In this document: positions 1 to 7,210 of the stretch, one piece after another
How the letters are laid out: the number at the start of each line of letters is the position of its first letter
Position numbering within the stretch: the first letter of the stretch is position 1
Assembly: GCF_014198245.1 (NCBI RefSeq)
Contig: NZ_JACIHE010000014.1
Location: 158,737-222,736 of the forward strand
Direction of reading: 5' to 3'
Source of the DNA: Bradyrhizobium sp. cir1
Lineage (GTDB): Bacteria > Pseudomonadota > Alphaproteobacteria > Rhizobiales > Xanthobacteraceae
Length of the DNA: 64,000 nucleotides
Translations under genes and position numbers: made by a program
The notes under the pieces: generated by a model
Told to the model about the DNA's origin: nothing
The model's database searches: none
The model's input: the letters and a program-made list of their open reading frames with translations, nothing else

Positions 1-219
1 GTTCCCCAAATCGATCAACGACCCCGGCGGAGCGTTGCCTGCAACGCCAAGTAGAGGAGATGGTTGCTTAACTCGACCTGAAAAGTGCGGGGGACTACAT
101 GCCAGGGTGAAGGCGTCGTGAAGCGGATGCTTCAAATACGGACGAAGCGGAACTGGCGCGGTATCGGCGAACCAATGCCGCGCATTTGTCGTCTGCGATT
201 TACCCGATCGAGAGAATTG
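1..219. other. Left-edge stretch without an identified gene
   Basis: I cannot assign a gene here. One frame stays open from the edge to a stop at 67-69 and could be the tail of an upstream gene, but too little is visible to name it. A short perfect inverted repeat lies at 32-38 and 41-47. It has no T-run, so I do not call it a terminator. The long plus-strand ORF that starts in this stretch is antisense to pncB and is rejected. Confidence 0.4.
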
Positions 220-1524
220 CTAGACCAGCACCGGCTTGCGTACGCGGCCCGCGTCGCCGAACACGCGCAGGTAACGCTCGATCTCCGATGGCAGGCCGGT
301 CGCCTTTTCCGGATTGTCGGAAAGCTTGACGGCGGGACGGCCGTCCACCGACGACACCTTGCAGACCAGCGAGATCGGGTCGAGATTGAACGAGCCGTCC
401 GGCGTGCAGCCGACGAAGTCGTTGGTGAGGTTGGTGCCCCAGCCGAACGACAGCCGCACCCGGCCGGTGAAATGGTGATAGGTGTCCTCGATCGAGCCGA
501 CGTCCATCGCGTCGGAGAAGACGAGCAGCTTGTCCCTGGGGTTGCGGCCCTTCTTCTCCCACCAGGCGATGATCTCCTCGCCGGCCTGGATCGGCGGCGC
601 GCTGTCGGGGCGGAAGCCGGTCCAGTCGGCGACCCATTCCGGCGCATCGCGCAGGAAAGCCTTGGTGCCGAACGCATCGGGCAGTGCGATCAGGAGGTTG
701 CCGCCATAGGTCTGGCGCCACTGGTCGAGGATGCGATAGGGCGCCCAGCGCAACTCCTCGTCGTCCTTGGCAAGCGCGGCCGCGACCATCGGCAGCTCAT
801 GGGCGTTGGTGCCGATCGCTTCGAGATCGTTGTCCATCGCGAGTAGCACATTGGACGTGCCGATGAAGGAGGGGCCCAGGCCTTCCTTCACCGCCTCAAC
901 GCACCAGCGCTGCCAGAGGAAGCCGTGGCGGCGGCGGGTGCCGAAGTCGGAGAGCCGCAGGTTCTCCAGCTTGCGCAGCCGTTCGACCTTGGTCCACAGC
1001 TTGGCCTTGGCGCGGGCGTAGAGAACGTCGAGCTCGAAGCGGCCGCGGCCCTTGATCGCCGCGCGCGAGCGCAGCTCGTTCAGGATCGCGAGCGCCGGAA
1101 TCTCCCACATCGAGGTGTGGGTCCACGGCCCGTGGAAGTGCAATTCGTACTGGCCGTCGACCTTGCGCAACTCGTACTCGGGAAGGCGGAATTCGGCGAG
1201 CCAGCGGATGAAATCCGCCGAGAACATGTGGGTCTTGCCGTAGAAGGTGTTACCGGCCAGCCAGATCAGCTCTTTCTTGGTGAAGCGGATGGTGCGGGCG
1301 TGGTCGAGCTGGGCGCGCAGCTCGCCCTCGTCGATGATCTCGGCGAGCCGCACATGGCGCGAGCGGTTGATGACCGAGAAGGTCACCCGTTGATCCGGGT
1401 AATCTTCCCGAATCATCTGCAACATCAATAGCTTGTAGAAGTCGGTATCAAGCAGGCTGCGGATGATGGGATCCAGCCGCCAGCTGTGATTGTAGGTCCG
1501 GCTCGCAATGTCGGTCACTGTCAT
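220..1524 (-). CDS. pncB: Nicotinate phosphoribosyltransferase
   Basis: A 434-residue cytoplasmic enzyme that joins nicotinate to PRPP to make nicotinate mononucleotide in the Preiss-Handler NAD salvage pathway. The N-terminal 'LLDTDFYKLLMLQ' is the family substrate-loop signature. A 'GTNAHELPM' stretch in the middle (about residue 240) carries the histidine that is autophosphorylated in characterised PncB proteins. 'FRPDSAPP' and 'SFGWGTNLTNDF' in the C-terminal half match the phosphate-binding barrel end. The length is normal for bacterial PncB. ATG at 1522-1524 is the only sensible start. It is separated from the LysR gene by about 80 bp on the same strand and is probably an independent unit. 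Confidence 0.95.
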   Translation of the reverse strand: MTVTDIASRTYNHSWRLDPIIRSLLDTDFYKLLMLQMIREDYPDQRVTFSVINRSRHVRLAEIIDEGELRAQLDHARTIRFTKKELIWLAGNTFYGKTHMFSADFIRWLAEFRLPEYELRKVDGQYELHFHGPWTHTSMWEIPALAILNELRSRAAIKGRGRFELDVLYARAKAKLWTKVERLRKLENLRLSDFGTRRRHGFLWQRWCVEAVKEGLGPSFIGTSNVLLAMDNDLEAIGTNAHELPMVAAALAKDDEELRWAPYRILDQWRQTYGGNLLIALPDAFGTKAFLRDAPEWVADWTGFRPDSAPPIQAGEEIIAWWEKKGRNPRDKLLVFSDAMDVGSIEDTYHHFTGRVRLSFGWGTNLTNDFVGCTPDGSFNLDPISLVCKVSSVDGRPAVKLSDNPEKATGLPSEIERYLRVFGDAGRVRKPVLV

Positions 1525-1604
1525 AGGGCAATTCTAGCGTGGCGGCCCCCGCGCAACCAGTGGGTTTGGCGAGGGGCTGGCCACCGCGAATTTGGAGCCG
1601 GAGC

Positions 1605-2534
1605 TCAGTCTCCGGCTGCCGTCGTCGCGACGGTCTCGAGCTGGCTTCGAATCCAGCGATGGGCCGGGTCCTTCTGGTAGCGCTGGTGCCAGACCATGAA
1701 CATCGGCAGTTCGGCCAGCGTCCGTGTGCGCGACGCCAATGGAATCCGCGTTTGCGCGAAGCCGCCCATCACACCGGACGCGAGCAGGCTCGGCATGCTT
1801 GCGAGCATCTGCGAGCCGCGCAGGAACGAGGGCACGCCCGAGAAGCTCGGCACGGAGATGGCGATGTCGCGGTGGAAGCCGTTGGCGGCGAGGCGACGGT
1901 CGAAGTCGAGCCGCTCATTGTCGGTATAGACGACGGTGATATGGCGCGCCGCGAGATAGGCGCTGCGGCCGCTGGGCGCCGCGCGTGCCTTGGGATCGTA
2001 GTAGCAGACGTAGTGATCGCTGAGCAGCCGCTTCTGCACGATGTCGACGCCGGACGGCGGCAGCGGCGTGATCATGAGATCGCAGCGGTTCTCGCGCAGC
2101 ATGGCGGGCGAGGGGGATTGCGAGGGGATGACGCGCAGGTTCAGGCTCTTCACCTGGCCAGCGACATGATCGAAGAAGCGCGGCAGCAACAAGTCTCGCT
2201 GGAAGTCGTTGGCGGCGATCGTCAGCGAGAGTTGGGCTTGCGCCGGCACGAAGCTGATACCGCCGGCAAAGCTGCGCATCTCGTCGATCAGCGCGCGCGC
2301 TTTCGTGGCCAGCGCCTGCGCGTGCGCGGTGGCGACGATGCCGCGGCCGGATTTGGCGAACAGCGGGTCACCGGCGATCCGCCGCAGCTTGTTCAGTCCG
2401 TGGCTGACCGCGGATTGCGTCAGGCCGAGGCGGGTTGCCGCCGCCGTCACCGAACCTTCCTCCAGCACCGCGAGGAACAGCTCGAGGGCGTGGCCGTCGA
2501 GGGCCAAATGATCGATTTCTTTCATGGAATTCAT
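1605..2534 (-). CDS. LysR-type transcriptional regulator, divergent from pcaHG
   Basis: About 309 residues from the ATG at 2532-2534. A longer reading frame upstream has no family-like sequence. The N-terminal winged helix is clear: 'ALELFLAVLEEGSVTAAATRLGLTQSAVSHGLNKLR'. It is followed by a type-2 periplasmic-binding-like effector domain. It is divergent from pcaH with about 95 bp between the two starts, so by the usual LysR logic it probably controls pcaHG, with protocatechuate or a ring-cleavage product as a plausible effector. PcaQ is the known LysR regulator of pca genes in rhizobia. I cannot show that this is the orthologue, because the sequence also resembles the NahR/LinR/NodD side of the family. 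Confidence 0.9.
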   Translation of the reverse strand: MNSMKEIDHLALDGHALELFLAVLEEGSVTAAATRLGLTQSAVSHGLNKLRRIAGDPLFAKSGRGIVATAHAQALATKARALIDEMRSFAGGISFVPAQAQLSLTIAANDFQRDLLLPRFFDHVAGQVKSLNLRVIPSQSPSPAMLRENRCDLMITPLPPSGVDIVQKRLLSDHYVCYYDPKARAAPSGRSAYLAARHITVVYTDNERLDFDRRLAANGFHRDIAISVPSFSGVPSFLRGSQMLASMPSLLASGVMGGFAQTRIPLASRTRTLAELPMFMVWHQRYQKDPAHRWIRSQLETVATTAAGD

Positions 2535-2540
2535 TATAAT

Positions 2541-2567
2541 CGATCCATTTATCTTGAGAATAGATCG
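2541..2567. promoter_or_regulatory. Candidate LysR operator between the regulator and pcaH
   Basis: A perfect dyad CGATC (2541-2545) and GATCG (2563-2567) brackets an AT-rich core that contains a T-N11-A LysR-box-like element at 2550-2562. It lies in the 95-bp divergent intergenic space, about 60 bp before pcaH and just upstream of the regulator start. That placement suits an autoregulatory activation site. It was found by eye only. Confidence 0.5.
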
Positions 2568-2629
2568 TCCCATGATCTCCCGATAAAGCCGCGCGCCCGG
2601 ACCGGGCGCCCCAGGGAGAGACAACGCCG

Positions 2630-3418
2630 ATGAATGCCCAGGCGCCAGCCTTGCGCGATCCCCGCCTCAACCGCCCCGAGCCGTTCACGCCGCCGCTCGG
2701 CGATGGCGGCTTCTTCCAGCGCGACCGCTCCATCCATCCGCCGGCGCATGCGCCCGGCTACAAATCCTCGGTGCTGCGCTCGCCGCGCCAGTCACTGCTG
2801 TCGCTGGAGAATTCGGTCTCGGAGATCACCGGGCCGGTGTTCGGCCACAACGATCTCGGTCCGCTCGACAATGACCTGATCCGCAACTACGCCAAGGACG
2901 GCGATCCCGTCGGCGAACGCATCATCGTCCACGGCCGCGTGCTGGACGAGACCGGCCGGGGCGTGCCGAACACGCTGGTCGAGTTCTGGCAGGCCAATGC
3001 CGGCGGTCGCTACCGGCACAAGAAGGATACGTATCTGGCGCCGATCGACCCGAACTTCGGCGGCTGCGGCCGCGCGCTGACCGACGACACCGGCTACTAC
3101 TATTTCCGCACCGTGAAGCCGGGGCCCTATCCCTGGCGCAACTACGTCAACAGCTGGCGCCCCGCCCACATCCACTTCTCGGTGTTCGGCTCGGGCTTTG
3201 CGCAGCGCCTGATCACGCAGATGTATTTCGAGGGCGATCCCCTGATCCCGGTCTGCCCGATCCTGACCACGATTCCGGACAAGGATGCGCTCGACCGCCT
3301 GGTCGCGCCGCTCGACCTCAACGCCTCGACGCCGTTCGACTCGCTCGCCTATCGCTTCGACATCGTCCTGCGCGGCCAGCGCTCCACCTATTTCGAAAAT
3401 CGTACCGCGGGGAACTGA
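2630..3418 (+). CDS. pcaH: Protocatechuate 3,4-dioxygenase, beta subunit
   Basis: A 262-residue catalytic iron subunit of the intradiol dioxygenase that opens protocatechuate to 3-carboxy-cis,cis-muconate in the beta-ketoadipate pathway. The four non-haem iron ligands fall in order and at the spacing known from Pseudomonas PCD: Tyr128 ('GGRYRH'), Tyr167 ('PYPWRN'), His180 and His182 ('RPAHIHF'). An AGGGAG ribosome site precedes the ATG at 2630. pcaG follows after 5 bp, so the two are one operon. pcaD, pcaC and pcaB, which accompany pcaHG in many rhizobia, are not seen nearby. Confidence 0.97.
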   Translation: MNAQAPALRDPRLNRPEPFTPPLGDGGFFQRDRSIHPPAHAPGYKSSVLRSPRQSLLSLENSVSEITGPVFGHNDLGPLDNDLIRNYAKDGDPVGERIIVHGRVLDETGRGVPNTLVEFWQANAGGRYRHKKDTYLAPIDPNFGGCGRALTDDTGYYYFRTVKPGPYPWRNYVNSWRPAHIHFSVFGSGFAQRLITQMYFEGDPLIPVCPILTTIPDKDALDRLVAPLDLNASTPFDSLAYRFDIVLRGQRSTYFENRTAGN

Positions 3419-3423
3419 ACTCC

Positions 3424-4050
3424 ATGCCGCAGCCGCTCAACTATCTCAAGGAAACCGCTTCGCAGACCGCCGGACCCTACGTCCATATCGGCCTGATCCC
3501 GGCCATGGCCGGCTTCGACATCTTCGAGAAGAACTTCTCCAACGTGCTGGTGACGCCGAACACCAAAGGCGAACGCATCACGCTGGAGGGCAGGGTGCTC
3601 GACGGCACCGGCACGCCGCTGCGCGACGTGCTGCTCGAGATCTGGCAGGCCAATGCGGCCGGCCGCTACAACCATCCGGCGGATCGCTCGGCCGGTGCGC
3701 TGGAGGAAGAGTTTCGCGGCTGGGGCCGCGCCGGCTCCGACTTCGACAGCGGCCTCGTCACCTTCGAGACCATCAAGCCCGGCGCGATCACCGACAAGAC
3801 GGGGCGCAAATGCGCGCCGCACGTCAATGTCTGGATCGTCGCACGCGGCATCAATATCGGTCTCAACACGCGGCTCTATTTCTCGAACGAAGAGGCCGCC
3901 AATGCCTCCGATCCCGTGCTCAACCTGATCGAGCAGCCGGTGCGCCGCAAGACGTTGATCGCAACGCGCGGCGAGCGCGCCGGCAAGGTGGTGTATTCCT
4001 TCACGATCAATTTGCAGGGGCCGGAGGAGACGGTATTCTTCGACGTCTGA
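3424..4050 (+). CDS. pcaG: Protocatechuate 3,4-dioxygenase, alpha subunit
   Basis: A 208-residue partner of PcaH. It shares the intradiol fold ('GRVLDGTGTPLRDVLLEIWQANAAGRYNHP') but lacks the second Tyr/His iron ligands, as alpha subunits do. 'APHVNVWIVARGINIGLNTRLYF' is typical of PcaG. It starts at an ATG 5 bp after pcaH and ends 24 bp before the convergent NYN gene. The alpha-beta heterodimers are expected to assemble into the usual large dioxygenase oligomer in the cytoplasm. Confidence 0.96.
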   Translation: MPQPLNYLKETASQTAGPYVHIGLIPAMAGFDIFEKNFSNVLVTPNTKGERITLEGRVLDGTGTPLRDVLLEIWQANAAGRYNHPADRSAGALEEEFRGWGRAGSDFDSGLVTFETIKPGAITDKTGRKCAPHVNVWIVARGINIGLNTRLYFSNEEAANASDPVLNLIEQPVRRKTLIATRGERAGKVVYSFTINLQGPEETVFFDV

Positions 4051-4074
4051 GTGTCCGGCGTTCGTCGCGCGCGG

Positions 4075-4686
4075 TCACTCGACCCGGTCGTCGCGTTTGA
4101 GCGTTCCGCGCGCGAGGAATTGCGGCGGCTGCCGCACCTCGCGCGATCCCGCGCGCTCGATCGGATCGCGCCCCACCTTTTGTTTCAGTTCCGCCAAATC
4201 GATGAATACGTCCGCCTGCCGGCGCAGGTCGTCGGCGATCATGGGTGGCTGAGTGGAAAGTGTGGAGACGACCGTGACGCGGACACCGCGGCGTTGCAGG
4301 GATTCCACCAGCGAACGAAAATCCCCATCGCCCGAGAACAACACGATCTGATCGACATGATCGGCGAGCTCCATCGCATTCACGGCGAGCTCGACATCCA
4401 TGCTGCCCTTCACCTTGCGGCGGCCGGTGGTAGCGTCGACGAACTCCTTGGTGAGCTTGGTGACGACGGTGTACCCGTTATAGTCGAGCCAATCGATCAA
4501 CGGACGAATTGACGAGAACTCCTGATCCTCGATGACGGTCGTGTAGTAGAAGGCGCGCAACAGCGTGCCTCGGCTTTGAAATTCGCTGAGCAGGCGCCTG
4601 TAATCGATGTCGAAGCCGAGCGCCTTGGAGGTGGCATAGAGATTGGAGCCATCGATAAAGAGTGCGATCTTCCCAATTGAAGACAT
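4075..4686 (-). CDS. NYN domain / LabA (DUF88)-type protein
   Basis: About 203 residues. The N-terminus 'KIALFIDGSNLY' and the acidic 'VLFSGDGDFRSLVESLQRRG' are hallmarks of the PIN-like NYN nuclease fold. 'GSMDVELAVNAMEL' carries a further conserved Asp. These acidic residues would bind metal in a ribonuclease-like site. I chose ATG 4684-4686 over an upstream TTG because GGAG sits about 11 bases before the ATG and too close to the TTG. It is convergent with pcaG and has no obvious link to aromatic catabolism. RNA cleavage is inferred from the fold only. Confidence 0.88.
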   Translation of the reverse strand: MSSIGKIALFIDGSNLYATSKALGFDIDYRRLLSEFQSRGTLLRAFYYTTVIEDQEFSSIRPLIDWLDYNGYTVVTKLTKEFVDATTGRRKVKGSMDVELAVNAMELADHVDQIVLFSGDGDFRSLVESLQRRGVRVTVVSTLSTQPPMIADDLRRQADVFIDLAELKQKVGRDPIERAGSREVRQPPQFLARGTLKRDDRVE

Positions 4687-5036
4687 TTTGCACAAATCTC
4701 CAGTTCCGCACGAAGCCAGCCTGTTCGGCCGTAGGGCACCGTGTGTCGGCGAGAAACACTGAAAGGCGCCGATGGCTCACTGAAAAAGCGGCGCAGACGA
4801 CCGGACAGGGAGGCCGTCTTGCGCCCAGGTCAGGGAGGGTTCCATGCCACCAGCGCCAGGGCGCCGAATGCAGCCACGCTAGTGCGAGCGCATTCCCTGC
4901 TCAATTGTACTGAGGTAAGGGGCCTCTATCCAAAGGATAGCGCGCCATATACGAAGGTAAGTGGATCGTGTCGGCAACCAACGCGAATGCCGCGTGGCCT
5001 TCGACAATCAGCGCGCGTGGTCTTTCGTCCGATGGG
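4687..5036. other. 350-bp gap without a recognised gene
   Basis: This lies between the start of the NYN gene and the end of the AraC-type gene. Short ORFs occur on both strands, but none has a ribosome site, family resemblance or sensible composition. It must hold the NYN promoter. No clear hairpin terminator was seen. Confidence 0.5.
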
Positions 5037-5906
5037 TCAGCCTTCGCCGTCATGAAGCTGCGCGCGAAAGGCGCGCGGCGACAGTCCTGTGGCGGCCGCA
5101 TAGACCCGGCTGAAATAGGCGGGGTCCTCGAAGCCGAGCGCGTAGGCGATCGTCGAGACCGGCAGGTTGGTGTAGACGAGGTTGCGCCGCGCTTCGCGGA
5201 TCAGCCGGTTGAGGATCAGGTGCGAGGCGGTGTCGCCGGTCGCCGCCCGTGTCACGCGGTTGAGATGGGTCGGCGTGATCGACAGCGCGCCTGCGTAATC
5301 CGCAACGCTCCAGCGCTCCAGATGGTGCTGTTCGAGCAGCGCCTCAAAGCGGCGGAACAGGCCGCTTTCCGCCGTGCCGTTGCCGCCGCTCCCGCTGGTG
5401 AGCGCACGGGCGACGAGGCCGATCATGGCCGACGACAACGCGCGCAGCACATGGGCGCGGCCGTAGTCCCGCCCAGCGTGCTCGGCGAAGATCTGCTTCA
5501 TGGTGGTCCGGATCTGCGGCGTGCCGCGCACCACGCCCGATTGCGACAAGACTCCGCGCAGGCCTTCGGCGGCGAGCAGCGCCTCGTCCAGGATCTCGGC
5601 GGCGATGGTCAATACCCAGCCCTGGGTCTCCGGCTCGAAGCGGAAGCCGTGGACGTGTCCGACCGGCACGTTGACGATCTGCATCGGTTTTAACGGCACC
5701 ACGCGCCCGTCGAGCGTCGCCTCGCCGCCGCCGCGCTCGATCAGCAGCACCTGGTGCAGCCGGGCATGGCGGTGCACGGCCAGCGTCCAGTCATGCAGCA
5801 CCGAGCGGGACGCAATGGTCTCGCAATGCACGACGTCGGGCAGATCGCCTGACTCGCCGAACAGATTGTAGACCCGGATCGCCGGGGCAGGGGCGGTGCT
5901 TCTCAT
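5037..5906 (-). CDS. pobR: AraC/XylS-family regulator, PobR-like
   Basis: About 289 residues from the ATG at 5904-5906. The N-terminal half looks like a cupin effector domain ('HRHARLHQVLLIERG', 'PVGHVHGFRF'). The C-terminal half has two AraC helix-turn-helix motifs, with 'TPTHLNRVTRAATGDT' followed by 'ISTIAYALGFEDPAYFSRVY'-like sequence. It is divergent from pobA with 86 bp between them, the arrangement of AraC-type PobR activators that respond to 4-hydroxybenzoate. The family is certain. The effector and the symbol rest on context. Confidence 0.85.
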   Translation of the reverse strand: MRSTAPAPAIRVYNLFGESGDLPDVVHCETIASRSVLHDWTLAVHRHARLHQVLLIERGGGEATLDGRVVPLKPMQIVNVPVGHVHGFRFEPETQGWVLTIAAEILDEALLAAEGLRGVLSQSGVVRGTPQIRTTMKQIFAEHAGRDYGRAHVLRALSSAMIGLVARALTSGSGGNGTAESGLFRRFEALLEQHHLERWSVADYAGALSITPTHLNRVTRAATGDTASHLILNRLIREARRNLVYTNLPVSTIAYALGFEDPAYFSRVYAAATGLSPRAFRAQLHDGEG

Positions 5907-5992
5907 GTTCGAATAGTACAAGACAATGGCGAAACCCTCCATCGGTTTGCGGCGCCAAATCTGCAAAAAAGTGCCGACGGGAGGACGCAAAA

Positions 5993-7165
5993 ATGAAAGT
6001 TCAGGTCTGTATCATCGGCGGTGGGCCGTCCGGGCTGCTGCTGTCTCAGCTTCTGCACCTGAAGGGTATCGACACGATCGTGCTGGAGAAATACAGCCGC
6101 GACCACGTGCTGGCCCGGATCCGCGCCGGCGTGCTCGAGCACGGTTTTGCGAAACTGATGCGCGAGGCGCAATGCGGCGAGCGGATGGACCGCGAGGGCG
6201 AGATCCATAACGGGTTCGAGATTGCCCATGACGGCATGCTGTCCCATATCGACCTGCACAAGCATTCCGGCGGCAATTCTGTGCTGGTCTACGGCCAGAC
6301 CGAACTTACGCGCGATCTCTACGAGGCGCGGGACCGCTTTGGCGGCAAGGTCGTGCACAATGCCGAGGATGTGACGCCGCACCAGCTGACCTCGGACCGG
6401 CCCTACGTGACGTACCGTTCGAACGGCGAGACCGTCCGCGTCGATTGCGACTACGTCGTCGGCGCCGACGGCTTCCACGGCGTCAGCCGCAAGTCGATCC
6501 CGAAGGATGTCCTGCGCGAATACGAGAAGGTCTATCCGTTCGGATGGTTAGGCGTGCTGTCGCGCACGAAGCCGGTGTCGCCCGAACTGATCTATGTGAA
6601 GCACGAGCGCGGCTTTGCGCTCTGCTCCCTGCGCTCGCAGGTATTGAGCCGTTACTACATCCAGGTGCCGCTGACCGACAAGGTGGAGGACTGGAGCGAC
6701 GATGCGTTCTGGGCCGAGCTGAAGCGCCGCCTGCCGGAGGAGGTCGCCGGCCGCCTGATCACGGGGCCGTCGATCGAGAAGAGCATCGCACCACTGCGCA
6801 GCTTCGTCGCCGAACCGATGAGCTATGGCCGCCTGTTCCTCGCCGGAGATGCTGCCCACATCGTGCCGCCGACCGGGGCGCGCGGACTGAACAGCGCAGC
6901 CTCCGACATCTACTACCTCTACCACGCCATGCTCGCGCACTATCAGCGCGGTGACGATTCCGGCCTCAAAGGCTACTCCGCCAAGGCACTGGCGCGGATC
7001 TGGAAGGCGCAGCGTTTCTCCTGGTGGATGACGATGATGCTGCATCGTTTCCCCGACCGGATCGACTATGAGGATCGGCTGCAACAAACGGAGCTGGACT
7101 ATCTGCTCTCGTCGGAAACGGCGCAGCGCCTGCTTGCGGAGAATTATGTGGGCCTGCCGTTTTAG
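5993..7165 (+). CDS. pobA: 4-Hydroxybenzoate 3-monooxygenase
   Basis: A 390-residue FAD enzyme that converts 4-hydroxybenzoate to protocatechuate with NADPH and O2, feeding PcaHG. The N-terminus 'VCIIGGGPSGLLLSQLL' is the dinucleotide-binding GxGxxG. 'GADGFHGVSRKSIP' is the class A hydroxylase DG motif, and 'LFLAGDAAHIVPPTGARGLN' is the second FAD motif. 'RIRAGVLEHG' and the C-terminal 'YVGLPF' match PobA. The length is almost the same as Pseudomonas PobA. A GGGAGGA ribosome site precedes the ATG. It ends just before a strong palindrome shared with the convergent cyclase gene. Confidence 0.97.
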   Translation: MKVQVCIIGGGPSGLLLSQLLHLKGIDTIVLEKYSRDHVLARIRAGVLEHGFAKLMREAQCGERMDREGEIHNGFEIAHDGMLSHIDLHKHSGGNSVLVYGQTELTRDLYEARDRFGGKVVHNAEDVTPHQLTSDRPYVTYRSNGETVRVDCDYVVGADGFHGVSRKSIPKDVLREYEKVYPFGWLGVLSRTKPVSPELIYVKHERGFALCSLRSQVLSRYYIQVPLTDKVEDWSDDAFWAELKRRLPEEVAGRLITGPSIEKSIAPLRSFVAEPMSYGRLFLAGDAAHIVPPTGARGLNSAASDIYYLYHAMLAHYQRGDDSGLKGYSAKALARIWKAQRFSWWMTMMLHRFPDRIDYEDRLQQTELDYLLSSETAQRLLAENYVGLPF

Positions 7166-7168
7166 CGC

Positions 7169-7209
7169 GGCCTCTCTTACCCTCCCCCTCCAGGGGAGGG
7201 TAAGAGGCC
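7169..7209. repeat. Palindromic intergenic repeat, probable two-way terminator
   Basis: A near-perfect inverted repeat. The left arm is 7169-7187 and the right arm 7193-7209, with a small loop and two extra bases in the left arm. It contains the GGGGAGGGTAAG core that I recall as a common extragenic palindrome in Bradyrhizobium and relatives. It fills the gap between convergent pobA and the cyclase gene, so it probably ends both transcripts. Confidence 0.75.
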
Positions 7210-7210
7210 A

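Noticed and set aside
32..47. Inverted repeat near the left edge as a terminator
   Set aside because: The stem is short, the loop is tiny and no T-run follows.
85..846. 253-residue plus-strand ORF over pncB
   Set aside because: pncB on the other strand has full family motifs. This ORF has none.
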